A stretch of DNA of 11,477 nucleotides from the NCBI GenBank assembly GCA_025359355.1, contig JANYGR010000148.1, forward strand, positions 1 through 11,477, given 5' to 3'. Under the pieces are notes generated by a model. It was not told where the DNA came from. It did not search any database and saw nothing but the letters and a program-made list of their open reading frames with translations. This document shows positions 1 through 6,442 of the stretch, in pieces. A program made the translations under genes and the position numbers. The first letter of the stretch is position 1; each line of letters begins with the position of its first letter. The stretch comes from Bacteroidota bacterium. Its GTDB lineage: Bacteria; Bacteroidota; Bacteroidia; B-17B0; Aurantibacillaceae.

Positions 1-39
1 GAACAAGTTTTTAAAAGCGCAGTTTACATAGGTAAATGA
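1..39 (+). CDS. Possible 3' end of an upstream gene (partial)
   Basis: Frame 1 is open from the first base and ends at TGA (37-39). The last residues read EQVFKSAVYIGK, a plausible protein C-terminus. Twelve codons are too few to identify a family or to exclude chance. If real, the gene is co-directional with cysQ and separated from it by about 195 bases, so the two would probably have separate promoters. Confidence 0.3.
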   Translation, partial: EQVFKSAVYIGK

Positions 40-123
40 GCATTTTAAAAATGAAGTTCAACGACAAAAAGACATTTAATAAGAGGTGTCCTAATGTTTT
101 TCAACTAAGTTAAGATAAAAAAG

Positions 124-137
124 TATACGTTCGTATA
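124..137. promoter_or_regulatory. Short dyad upstream of cysQ, possible operator
   Basis: TATACG, then TT, then CGTATA: perfect 6-base inverted arms around a 2-base centre, about 97 bases before the cysQ start. A 2-base loop is too small for an RNA hairpin, so if functional it would be a DNA binding site. No regulator is identified, and in AT-rich DNA it may be chance. Apart from this dyad I see nothing defined between 40 and 234. Confidence 0.22.
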
Positions 138-234
138 AAACAACAATTTACCTTAGAATAATATTTTATTACATAGGTTTTTCAGTAACTTTATTATTTT
201 AGTTATTACACAAAATTTATTCACGACACACAAC

Positions 235-1056
235 ATGCTTCTTCAAACCATAATAGCAGCCGTTTTAGCAGGCAAAGAAATTTTAGATGTTTACGAAACC
301 GCATTTAATGTAGAATATAAAGAAGATAAATCACCCCTCACGTTAGCTGATAAACGAGCCAGTGATAAAATAATTGAGCAATTAAAACATTTTGAAATAC
401 CAGTATTGAGCGAAGAAGGCATACATGAATCTTTTGATGTACGTAAGCAATGGAAACAATTATGGATAGTAGATCCTTTGGATGGCACCAAAGAGTTTGT
501 GAAACGGAATGGTGAATTTACCGTAAACATAGCACTTGTAGAAGATAATATGCCCACTCTTGGTGTTATATTTTCGCCTGTACTAAAAGATTTATATTTT
601 GCACAAAAAGGATTAGGGGCATTCAAAATTAATCGCTTAGATTTTGCTCCGCTTATTCCTACTATCGAATCTTGTACCTTAGAACAATTAATGTCACAGG
701 CAAAAAAACTCCCGCTTGTTACAACCAAAAAAAACTATGTAGTAGTTGCTAGTCGTTCGCACATGAGCACCGAAACGCATCAACACATCGAACAGTTAAA
801 ACTAAAACACGGTGATGTAGAAATTGTTAATACAGGGAGTAGCATTAAATTATGCCTTGTGGCAGAAGGTGTAGCCGACGAATACCCGCGCTATGGGCCA
901 ACGATGGAATGGGATATTGCCGCAGGGCAAGCTATCTTACAAGAAGCAAATTGTAGTGTTATTGATTTTAAAACGAATGCATCCATGCGTTACAATCGTG
1001 AAGATTTATTAAACCATTGGTTTATTGCTAAAAGAAATTCAGCTACGAACTCATAA
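235..1056 (+). CDS. cysQ: 3'(2'),5'-bisphosphate nucleotidase (CysQ), inositol monophosphatase family
   Basis: The 273-aa protein carries the metal-binding signatures of the inositol monophosphatase/FBPase superfamily. These are an acidic LSEEG at residues 58-62, WIVDPLDGT ending at residue 85 (Asp80 and Asp83 as metal ligands, Thr85), and EWDIAAG near the C-terminus (Trp226-Asp227). Length and the DGTKEF motif fit CysQ, which removes the 3'-phosphate of PAP (3'-phosphoadenosine 5'-phosphate) left over from sulfate activation; family members often also act on inositol phosphates. Expected location is the cytoplasm, with Mg2+ as cofactor. The ATG at 235 gives a full N-terminal helix. No other sulfate-assimilation gene is visible here. 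The 3' end overlaps the convergent hydrolase gene by 14 bases. The family call is firm; the exact substrate rests on similarity alone. Confidence 0.93.
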   Translation: MLLQTIIAAVLAGKEILDVYETAFNVEYKEDKSPLTLADKRASDKIIEQLKHFEIPVLSEEGIHESFDVRKQWKQLWIVDPLDGTKEFVKRNGEFTVNIALVEDNMPTLGVIFSPVLKDLYFAQKGLGAFKINRLDFAPLIPTIESCTLEQLMSQAKKLPLVTTKKNYVVVASRSHMSTETHQHIEQLKLKHGDVEIVNTGSSIKLCLVAEGVADEYPRYGPTMEWDIAAGQAILQEANCSVIDFKTNASMRYNREDLLNHWFIAKRNSATNS

Positions 1057-1687
1057 TTTTTTCAATCAATGCGTTAAGTTCTTCTGCTCTAAATACAACC
1101 ATCGCATGCGAACCATCTTTTATTAAATAATCAGCTTTTACATAACGATGAGATAATAATTTATCATTCGTGCCATGAATATGAACAGCGTTTTTAGGTG
1201 TTGATTTATTTTTCCATCGAACAATAATGTTGATACAATGCTTAAAATAATTTTCTTTCATTTGATTAACCATTCCTAAAAATTCAGGTATATAAGCCTT
1301 TCCAAAGCCAACAAACCATCGTCCATGATACGCTAATTTGCGATGATATCGTTCGCTTACTAATAAATGAATTGGTAGATGCTTGAGTGTTTTTATGAAC
1401 CAAGGCAACTCTTGTCTTGTTTTACTAGTTGAAATTAAAATTGTTTTTTCAGGAGAAATGTAATTACAAAGTTCTGTACAAATCATACCACCAAACGAAA
1501 CACCCATTAAATAAAAAGGTTTTGATGTGTCTATTTGTGGAATAAATTTTTTAGCATACGATTGCATCGTGTCATTTTTTTCAGGCAAAGGCCAATCTAA
1601 AACAACAACTTCTGCCTGTTTTATTTTGATATTGATATATAACTCCTCCGTAGTACCTAAGCCAGGAATGGCATAAATTTTTAGCAT
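1043..1687 (-). CDS. Alpha/beta hydrolase
   Basis: A 214-aa protein with the alpha/beta-hydrolase layout: an N-terminal strand followed by AIPGLG (residues 6-11, probable oxyanion-hole loop), the nucleophile elbow GVSFGG with Ser64, an acid candidate in HGTND (Asp175), and the catalytic His in DGSH (His194). The order Ser-Asp-His and the spacing fit a complete catalytic triad. The middle region (about residues 95-160) is rich in aromatic and basic residues and probably forms the lid that sets substrate choice. No signal peptide is visible, so it is likely cytoplasmic. It lies 11 bases downstream of the glycosyltransferase gene on the same strand and is probably co-transcribed with it; it runs 14 bases into the end of cysQ. 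Substrate unknown: esterase, thioesterase and lipase roles are all possible. Confidence 0.82.
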   Translation of the reverse strand: MLKIYAIPGLGTTEELYINIKIKQAEVVVLDWPLPEKNDTMQSYAKKFIPQIDTSKPFYLMGVSFGGMICTELCNYISPEKTILISTSKTRQELPWFIKTLKHLPIHLLVSERYHRKLAYHGRWFVGFGKAYIPEFLGMVNQMKENYFKHCINIIVRWKNKSTPKNAVHIHGTNDKLLSHRYVKADYLIKDGSHAMVVFRAEELNALIEKIMSS

Positions 1688-1698
1688 GATAGTTTATA

Positions 1699-3639
1699 TT
1701 ATTCCAAAACATTCCATCTAGAAGGATTATAGTCAATTTGTTTAAAATGACAGCCAACCATTCGGTAATGCGATATTTTTTCTTTTTGAACGAAGGCAGA
1801 CAATACTAAATTTTGTTTTTTCCATTTTTCAAATTCGGAGCCTACAAAAAATTCCAAATAAATATGTTGCACTTTTTGAGGGGAATCATAAAAATCACGT
1901 AATAGAGTTGCTTTATAAAATGCAGCCTTATCTCTCCCATTTCCTATTGTTAAGCAAAGTTGATCCTTTCCTAAATCACTTATCGAATCAACTACTAACG
2001 CCAAATCAACAACCATATATTGCCCCTGTTTTAAATTAGATTTTTGTAGCGGCAACGTTACATTAAAAGGATACGCATTATCTTTTATATTAAAAGGAAT
2101 ATCTAAGCTATCACCGAAATGCGTAAATGCCTTTTTATCATTCACGTATATCTCCACATCACTATTAAAGATGGAGAGTGTATTAATTATAGAAACATCT
2201 ACATTTTTAGTTTTCAACTTAGAAAACACAGATGTATTTCTATAATAATCTTCTTGATGAGAAACCAAATAAGGGTATTGTTCTTTAATCAACAGCATTT
2301 GTTCGGTATTAACAGCACCTACTACAATGTATGGTTGTTTTAATTTTTTTAAATACTGTTTCAGTTTATTGTTGTTATTAATAAACGTATCAGAACTAAG
2401 TATATAATCAATTTTAGTATGGTATTTTTTTTCATATACATACACAAAAAATGGCTCGGCAACATACAACGAAGCTACTTTATTTTTGCCAACTTGTTTT
2501 TGCATATCAAGTGTTGTTTTACATTGCGATTCGAAATCATGTACATGCACTTTTGTAAAATAATGTTTTTTATAAAGTATCTGAAAACTCATCAATCCCA
2601 TTAATAACAAGCAAAACAGCGTTACTTGTTTTTTAGATAAAAAAGAAACGAACGAGCTGATAAATAAAATGAAACAAATGCCGGAGAACAATAAACAAGA
2701 ACTTTGTAGAATAGGATTTTTATAAACTGAATACAAATGAATAACAGTATAGTTTAAAACAAAAATCCAAACTAAAAATAATTGCTTTTTTGTAATAGGC
2801 GTTAATTTAAAAATGGAAACGATCATGATTCCTGAAAACAATATCATATTAATAATGCCTGAAATACCGCATCCCAAAAGCGTTTTGATGAAGAAATAAA
2901 TTTCATTACTCCTAGGCGGAGGCAACCATCCCCCCACAGAAGTTCCTATACCGCCCACTGAAAATTGAGATAAGGTAATGGATAAATGCGGTAGGTATAA
3001 TAAAATAGTTGCTAAACAGGCTATAAAATAAAACAACAATCTTTCTTTTTTAATATAACATAAAGACAGCGCTACAACTGTAAACGCAAAGAAACAACTC
3101 AGATGATGATTATAAGCGCACAACAAGCCGAACACCATAAACCATGCATATTGTTTTTTATCTAATTTCTCTGTAAATAAAATATGAAAGACACTATGCA
3201 AAAATAAAATAGAAAACAAAACACCTGTTATATACATGCGTGCATAAGAACTGTAAACTAAAAATATAAATGAAAAAGACAAGATAGTGGCTGAAACCAA
3301 GCCTACGCGATCATTAAAAAAATCTTTTCCTATGCGATAGATATTCCAAACAGATAATATACCGCAGAGTAAAAAAGGTAACTTAATAGCGATCTCATTG
3401 TAACCAACTAATTTTACCCAAAGCCACAAAAACACTTGTACCAAAGCAGGGTGTGTATCTTGCTCTACTCCAAATTTGAGTTCATCTCCAAAAGATGCAT
3501 AAATAGTGCGACTTAGCCCACTCAATTCATCGTGACTAAATTGATACGATTGAATGGGGATGAAACGAAAAGAAATGCCAACTCCTATAATAAAGCAGAG
3601 CAACCAATTTTCTTTTAAATATGTTGAAATTGAATTCAA
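1699..3639 (-). CDS. Membrane glycosyltransferase, GT-C fold (GT39/ArnT-like)
   Basis: This 646-aa protein starts with a membrane helix (about residues 12-30), then SHDELS with the Asp37-Glu38 pair expected in the first periplasmic loop of GT-C enzymes, then a second loop motif DTHP (61-64). Hydrophobic helices continue to about residue 355, with SYARMY at 131-136 and YNHH near 176-179. The remaining 290 residues look soluble. GT39-like enzymes move a sugar from a polyprenyl-phosphate carrier to protein, lipid or polysaccharide on the outer face of the inner membrane; acceptor and sugar cannot be read here. The start appears to be TTG at 3637-3639: no in-frame ATG lies between it and the upstream stop, and the next Met is far inside the protein. 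The hydrolase gene follows after 11 bases. Confidence 0.83.
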   Translation of the reverse strand: MNSISTYLKENWLLCFIIGVGISFRFIPIQSYQFSHDELSGLSRTIYASFGDELKFGVEQDTHPALVQVFLWLWVKLVGYNEIAIKLPFLLCGILSVWNIYRIGKDFFNDRVGLVSATILSFSFIFLVYSSYARMYITGVLFSILFLHSVFHILFTEKLDKKQYAWFMVFGLLCAYNHHLSCFFAFTVVALSLCYIKKERLLFYFIACLATILLYLPHLSITLSQFSVGGIGTSVGGWLPPPRSNEIYFFIKTLLGCGISGIINMILFSGIMIVSIFKLTPITKKQLFLVWIFVLNYTVIHLYSVYKNPILQSSCLLFSGICFILFISSFVSFLSKKQVTLFCLLLMGLMSFQILYKKHYFTKVHVHDFESQCKTTLDMQKQVGKNKVASLYVAEPFFVYVYEKKYHTKIDYILSSDTFINNNNKLKQYLKKLKQPYIVVGAVNTEQMLLIKEQYPYLVSHQEDYYRNTSVFSKLKTKNVDVSIINTLSIFNSDVEIYVNDKKAFTHFGDSLDIPFNIKDNAYPFNVTLPLQKSNLKQGQYMVVDLALVVDSISDLGKDQLCLTIGNGRDKAAFYKATLLRDFYDSPQKVQHIYLEFFVGSEFEKWKKQNLVLSAFVQKEKISHYRMVGCHFKQIDYNPSRWNVLE

Positions 3640-3688
3640 ATTATGAGCTCTAATCTAAAAAAAAATTAGCATTTTTACACTATTGTTT

Positions 3689-3769
3689 GCCCAGGTGTTG
3701 GAATGGTATACAAGTGCGCTTGAGGTGCGTATGTCGCAAGACGTGGGAGTTCGAGTCTCCTCCTGGGTA
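3689..3769 (+). tRNA. tRNA-Leu (anticodon GAG)
   Basis: The 81-base cloverleaf folds cleanly. The acceptor stem GCCCAGG (3689-3695) pairs with CCTGGGT (3762-3768), with one G-U at the end. The D stem is TTG/CAA. The anticodon stem TGCGC/GCGTA holds the loop TTGAGGT with GAG at 3722-3724. A long variable arm (GTC-GCAA-GAC) marks a class II tRNA. The T arm is GGGAG-TTCGAGT-CTCCT. The discriminator base is A3769, as expected for leucine. CCA is not encoded, so it must be added after transcription. The gene is divergent from the glycosyltransferase gene, 49 bases away, and what follows it looks like accessory DNA. Confidence 0.95.
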
Positions 3770-3774
3770 CAAAA

Positions 3775-3870
3775 ATGTCTCTTGGACAGAAAGCTGTAGC
3801 AGAAGAAATAGTTGGGAAAGCTATTGAAACTATTGTGCCAGAACAAGAAAAGAAACCAGTAGAAAAGTAG
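3775..3870 (+). CDS. Short ORF of 31 codons, possibly the remnant tail of a lost gene
   Basis: An ATG six bases after the end of the tRNA opens a frame that ends at TAG 3868-3870. The peptide begins MSLGQKAVAEEIVGKAIE and ends in a charged KKPVEK tail. Its composition is protein-like (a predicted amphipathic helix, then a Pro/Lys/Glu tail), but it is very short and I recognise no family. It sits 11 bases before the small membrane-protein gene. It may be a small leader gene, or the 3' end of a larger gene cut off at the tRNA. It may also be chance. Confidence 0.33.
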   Translation: MSLGQKAVAEEIVGKAIETIVPEQEKKPVEK

Positions 3871-3881
3871 CAGAAAAATAA

Positions 3882-4067
3882 ATGGAGATTATAAAACACA
3901 TATTAATTGGTTGTATTTTTATTGTAATTGGTATAGTGACTCTATATTTATCATATAAACATCCAACGAAAAGTGTAGGGTTGAGAGCTACTAATATTAG
4001 CGGATACCTTGGTGGTCTCGCATTTATTTTAATGGGTGTTTTAGAGTGTTTTGGCTATTTTAATTAG
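3882..4067 (+). CDS. Small two-helix membrane protein, function unknown
   Basis: The 61-aa protein has a hydrophobic helix at about residues 5-24, a short polar loop (YKHPTKSVGLRATN) and a second helix at about 42-59 containing GYLGGLAF. Such small double-spanning proteins are common in Bacteroidota accessory regions, and some immunity-protein families have this shape, but nothing here proves that role. The ATG at 3882 follows a purine-rich AGCAGAAAAATAA stretch. It is convergent with the toxin-antitoxin operon. The preceding 31-codon frame ends 11 bases upstream, so the two could be translated from one transcript. Confidence 0.62.
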   Translation: MEIIKHILIGCIFIVIGIVTLYLSYKHPTKSVGLRATNISGYLGGLAFILMGVLECFGYFN

Positions 4068-4105
4068 TAATCTTCTATTTTTTTCGCCCTTGTTGGTGTT
4101 AGCAT

Positions 4106-4142
4106 AAAAAACATAGCCATTGCAGGTGTTATCACCTGCAAT
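4106..4142 (-). terminator. Rho-independent terminator of the toxin-antitoxin operon
   Basis: Perfect 10-base arms ATTGCAGGTG (4119-4128) and CACCTGCAAT (4133-4142) enclose a TTAT loop. Read on the minus strand, the hairpin starts just after the toxin stop codon and is followed, seven bases later, by a run of six T (complement of A 4106-4111). The gap between stem and T run is longer than ideal. On the plus strand no T run follows, so it is probably one-directional. Confidence 0.55.
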
Positions 4143-4146
4143 AAAG

Positions 4147-4443
4147 TTATTTAACCCAACTGGTATCAGGGTTTTTATTGGTGTTAATGAGAGCGTGAAT
4201 ATACACGGTTTTAGAAGGTTCGTTAATGGTAAAGTGTAGCATGTAATGAAATTTAAGGATAGGCAAACAATGAATATGAGCGTATCTATTTTCAAAAAAA
4301 GGATTTTTGCGTAGCACGTCGTAAGCCTCTTGTATAGCATTAAATAGCCGTAGCGCTTTATTGTTGCTTTTAGCTTGGTGGTATTCAATAGCTTGATCAA
4401 TCTCTAAATCAGCACGGTAATCAATAATTAATTCAAAAGCCAT
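4147..4443 (-). CDS. RelE/ParE-family toxin
   Basis: The 98-aa protein shows the RelE/ParE pattern: an N-terminal strand (FELIIDYRA), two helices rich in Glu, Gln and Lys (EIDQAIEYHQAKSNNKA and the following FNAIQEAYDVLRKNP), an NRYA strand, then a hydrophobic sheet LKFHYMLHF and a C-terminal strand YIHALINTNKNPD. Length is typical. Members either cut mRNA on the ribosome or poison gyrase; the sequence does not decide which. The ATG at 4441-4443 lies inside the antitoxin gene, an 11-base overlap that suggests translational coupling. It is the last gene of a three-gene operon and is followed at once by a terminator. Confidence 0.85.
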   Translation of the reverse strand: MAFELIIDYRADLEIDQAIEYHQAKSNNKALRLFNAIQEAYDVLRKNPFFENRYAHIHCLPILKFHYMLHFTINEPSKTVYIHALINTNKNPDTSWVK

Positions 4444-4693
4444 ACTTCTTTTTTAATTTTTTAGTAGACTCTTCAACAGATATATAATCCTCGGGTTTTG
4501 CATTTTTTATTCTATCCAGTACAATTTTTTGTTGCCATTGAGGCACCTCAAAATTATCAGTATTATCAAGAGTTTCGGGTAATAGTGTTTTAATCAATTT
4601 CTTTTTTTGATTAACAGGTAATTGTTTTACCAGTTCAATAATTTGATTAAAGGATAAAGGTAATTGATAAGCGTTAGCGGTTATACTAGCCAT
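4433..4693 (-). CDS. Antitoxin, addiction-module component (PF09720-like)
   Basis: The 86-aa protein matches the layout of the small 'addiction module component' antitoxins that pair with RelE/ParE toxins. An N-terminal helical part (FNQIIELVKQLPVNQKKKLI) is followed by a linker and the C-terminal segment VPQWQQKIVLDRI..., then a SVEES-like turn and a Lys-rich end KKLKKKYGF. In this family the C-terminal part is thought to wrap the toxin. It has no obvious DNA-binding domain of its own, which may explain why a helix-turn-helix gene lies just upstream (12 bases). Its TGA stop overlaps the toxin start. Confidence 0.8.
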   Translation of the reverse strand: MASITANAYQLPLSFNQIIELVKQLPVNQKKKLIKTLLPETLDNTDNFEVPQWQQKIVLDRIKNAKPEDYISVEESTKKLKKKYGF

Positions 4694-4705
4694 GGTGTAA
4701 GTTAA

Positions 4706-5065
4706 TTAATGTGCTGTTTGTTTATACATGTTATCAAGTTGAGACTTAGCAATAATAGCGTCTAATAGATACAAAGCCGTTTTTTTACCCATTGTATCAA
4801 AAGCTTGTATGATTTTAAAACGACTAATAATTTCTTTATCTAATCCAGCTTCCTTAGCAATTTCGTTAGACGTTCCATTCATTAAGAAATCTACGCTTGT
4901 ATCTAAGGCTTTAGCCAATTTAGTTAAGGCATCAGTACTGGGTTTAAAATCCCCCCTTTCATATCGAGATACTTGGGTAAAATGTACGCCCACTTTATCG
5001 GCTAATTGCTTCTGCGATAAGCCTTTTTGCTTTCTTAATGATTGCATTCTGTTAGAAAAACTCAT
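4706..5065 (-). CDS. XRE-family transcriptional regulator
   Basis: This 119-aa protein has an N-terminal Cro/C1-type helix-turn-helix at about residues 5-62. Its motifs are LRKQKGLSQKQLADKVGV, the recognition-helix region HFTQVSRYERGDFKPS, and TKLAKALDTSVDFLMNG. The rest (about 65-119) is helical, with DKEIISRFKIIQAF and KKTALYLLDAIIAK, probably for dimerisation. The ATG at 5065 lies about 15 bases after the predicted transcription start. As first gene of the operon it most likely represses its own promoter and so sets the level of the downstream toxin and antitoxin. This is inferred from layout; in known three-gene modules (PaaR-PaaA-ParE) the first gene plays that part. Confidence 0.9.
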   Translation of the reverse strand: MSFSNRMQSLRKQKGLSQKQLADKVGVHFTQVSRYERGDFKPSTDALTKLAKALDTSVDFLMNGTSNEIAKEAGLDKEIISRFKIIQAFDTMGKKTALYLLDAIIAKSQLDNMYKQTAH

Positions 5066-5086
5066 AATATAATTTCTTTATTAACA

Positions 5087-5094
5087 CAAAAGTA
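5087..5094 (-). promoter_or_regulatory. Bacteroidota-type -7 promoter element for the XRE/TA operon
   Basis: On the minus strand the sequence reads TACTTTTG, an exact match to the Bacteroidota -7 consensus TAnnTTTG, 21 bases before the XRE start codon. A TTTTC about 17 bases upstream is an imperfect -33 element (consensus TTTG). The short leader is usual for autoregulated genes. Confidence 0.5.
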
Positions 5095-5104
5095 CGCATA
5101 AATA

Positions 5105-5125
5105 CTATTGAAAATAGGTAATTAC
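5105..5125. promoter_or_regulatory. Dyads around the -33 region, possible XRE operator
   Basis: CTATT-GAA-AATAG (5105-5117) is followed directly by the perfect 8-base palindrome GTAATTAC (5118-5125). Both lie 11-38 bases upstream of the -7 element, where a repressor would block polymerase. A role as binding site of the neighbouring XRE protein is inference from position. Confidence 0.35.
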
Positions 5126-5170
5126 TATACACTTGTTGAAAACTACTTGCGTTTTAAAATATTATAAACT

Positions 5171-5448
5171 GGGGTATCCCTTTAGCACATACACAAAAAA
5201 GCCTATATTAGTTGCTCATGGAGTATCTTAAAAATCAATATGAGTTTGATAAATTATTTTCAACAGATAAAGAATGCGTTTCATTTTTACATAATCTTAA
5301 ATACCCAGATGGTTTTATTTGCCAAGCATGTAGCTGTTTGGAACACTGGATTAATACTCGAAATGTATTCGTTTGTAAAAATTGCAGAAAGGAATCAAGT
5401 ATAACCTCGGGAACATTGTTCCGTAAAAGTAGATTACCTTTAAACCAT
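5171..5448 (+). mobile_element. Truncated IS1595-type insertion sequence
   Basis: Only the left part of the element remains: possibly a left end beginning GGGGTATCCC (5171), then the 5' part of the transposase gene. The breakpoint falls between 5442 and 5448, where the sequence becomes the 123-bp repeat R. I find no complementary inverted end elsewhere in the window, so the left-end call is tentative; the transposase fragment itself is clear. The element cannot move by itself. Confidence 0.5.
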
Positions 5449-5451
5449 TAA
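5218..5451 (+). pseudogene. IS1595-family transposase, N-terminal fragment
   Basis: The 77-codon fragment holds the N-terminal zinc-ribbon domain of IS1595-type transposases. It has the cysteine pairs CQAC (in DGFICQACS) and CKNC (in FVCKNCRKES), then SSITSGTLFRKSRLPLNH. In intact relatives the conserved LPLxxWF segment continues into the ISXO2-like DDE nuclease domain. Here a stop follows directly after His, so the whole catalytic domain is missing. ATG 5218 is preferred over the TTG six bases upstream. The zinc ribbon alone could bind DNA, but no function should be assumed. Confidence 0.85.
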
Positions 5452-5564
5452 AATAAAATCAACAATGTATCGATAATATTAAATAATGAAACAGCAGCGG
5501 AAGTCGACTTTAAACTCGCTTTTCCAGTTAAATAATTTTATAAAAGAAACTAATTTTATTAAAA
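5442..5564 (+). repeat. 123-bp direct repeat R, copy A
   Basis: Identical to 9869-9991 except for one base (A5526 versus C9953). It starts with AAACCATTAA, overlapping the truncated transposase end, and ends with TTATTAAAA 31 bases before the exported-protein gene. One frame (5452-5535) encodes a 27-codon protein end containing NNETAAEVDFKLAFPVK and then TAA. The single difference between copies is synonymous in that frame (CCA/CCC, Pro), so R is probably the decayed 3' end of a lost gene followed by 29 bases of spacer. Confidence 0.9.
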
Positions 5565-5595
5565 GAACGCTTATATTTATAAAAAACATAACACT

Positions 5596-6225
5596 ATGAA
5601 AAACATAATCATCGCAGTTCTATTACTACTAAGTATTTCTTATTCGGCTCAAATTACATACAAAGTGGATATTAGAGCAAATAAATTCTTTAAAACATAT
5701 ACTGATTATGTTGATAATAAACCGATAGAGGGAATTAAATTTAAAAGCTTAGGAACTTTCGGGACGACAATTGAAGTAGAACAAAACGGTGTTATAGAAA
5801 AAATAAAGGAGTCGAAAAATCCTTATAGTTGGTTTTGTAATGAGCAAGGAATATTAATGAGAGTTTTTGACGGAACACTTTACTATGTTATTGTTGAAGG
5901 GCCTATTTGTTATTATATTAAAAAAGAGCAAGCTTGGGCTGGTTACAATGTAAATATTACTCTAAATAAAATGGAAGATGAAATTTACATTATGCCCACT
6001 GGAAATGAGCCTTATAAGGAGTATTACTCAGATTCTATAAACGGTGAAATTAAAGTTTTTAAAAACAATATGTTTGATGAGTATTTAGAAAAGTATAGCT
6101 TAAAAGAACAATATGAAGCCGAAAAATTAAAACGAGAAATGAAAGATTCTGTTTTAGATTATAAAAATAAAGAATGGAGAAAAAAAATTAAATATAAAAA
6201 ACTAATTAATGAAAAAATGAAGTAA
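5596..6225 (+). CDS. Exported protein of unknown function
   Basis: The 209-aa protein opens with a clear signal peptide: Lys3?-free N-tip MKN, hydrophobic core IIIAVLLLLSIS, and a probable signal peptidase I cut after SYSA (residue 18), before QITYKVD. The mature part begins with mixed strands (residues 20-130; aromatic-rich, with FCNEQG and YYVIVEG). It ends in a long, highly charged Lys/Glu helix (about 150-209) that may form a coiled coil. It lacks a lipobox and C-terminal sorting signals that I can recognise. I do not recognise the family. Base composition is visibly more AT-rich than cysQ or kdsC. It stands alone between repeat R and the DUF2520 gene, with 217 bases of featureless AT-rich DNA after it. 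Periplasmic or surface location is inferred. Confidence 0.72.
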   Translation: MKNIIIAVLLLLSISYSAQITYKVDIRANKFFKTYTDYVDNKPIEGIKFKSLGTFGTTIEVEQNGVIEKIKESKNPYSWFCNEQGILMRVFDGTLYYVIVEGPICYYIKKEQAWAGYNVNITLNKMEDEIYIMPTGNEPYKEYYSDSINGEIKVFKNNMFDEYLEKYSLKEQYEAEKLKREMKDSVLDYKNKEWRKKIKYKKLINEKMK

Positions 6226-6442
6226 TTTTTTAAGACATAATCATATTTATTAAAACATTGTTCTTTAAAAATTAATCCTAAGTATTAACTCATAAAATCT
6301 AATTTTCTAATAGTTGTTATTCATTAAGATTTTAATTGCTTGAAAGTCGGTTAAGTAGTTCGATAAATGCAACCGTTCGTGTACTTTTTTTTATTTTTAT
6401 TTAAAAAGGCATTTGATAGAAATAGTATAACATTTTATTTAT

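Noticed and set aside
291..728. Long minus-strand open frame across cysQ
   Set aside because: It is the shadow of cysQ; the plus frame has all catalytic motifs and the minus frame has no recognisable domain.
2119..2604. Two plus-strand frames inside the glycosyltransferase gene
   Set aside because: Antisense shadows, Phe/Ile/His-rich without domain features; the minus gene is continuous through the region.
3689..3769. Second attachment-site copy of the tRNA 3' end within the window
   Set aside because: I read the rest of the window for GAGTCTCCTCCTGGGTA or its complement and did not find it.
3655..3899. Two minus-strand frames across the tRNA-Leu gene
   Set aside because: They are antisense readings of the tRNA (RRLELPRLATYAPQ-type peptides are a known false ORF over tRNAs).
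4041..4400. Minus-strand frame of 119 codons over the toxin gene
   Set aside because: Out-of-frame overlap with the RelE/ParE toxin and its terminator; composition is not protein-like.
4809..5072. Plus-strand frame opposite the XRE gene
   Set aside because: Shadow of the XRE regulator, whose helix-turn-helix is unmistakable.
6341..6400. Possible terminator after the exported protein (CGGTT...AACCG, then a T-rich stretch)
   Set aside because: Only five paired bases with an 18-base loop, and about 120 bases from the stop codon; too weak to annotate.
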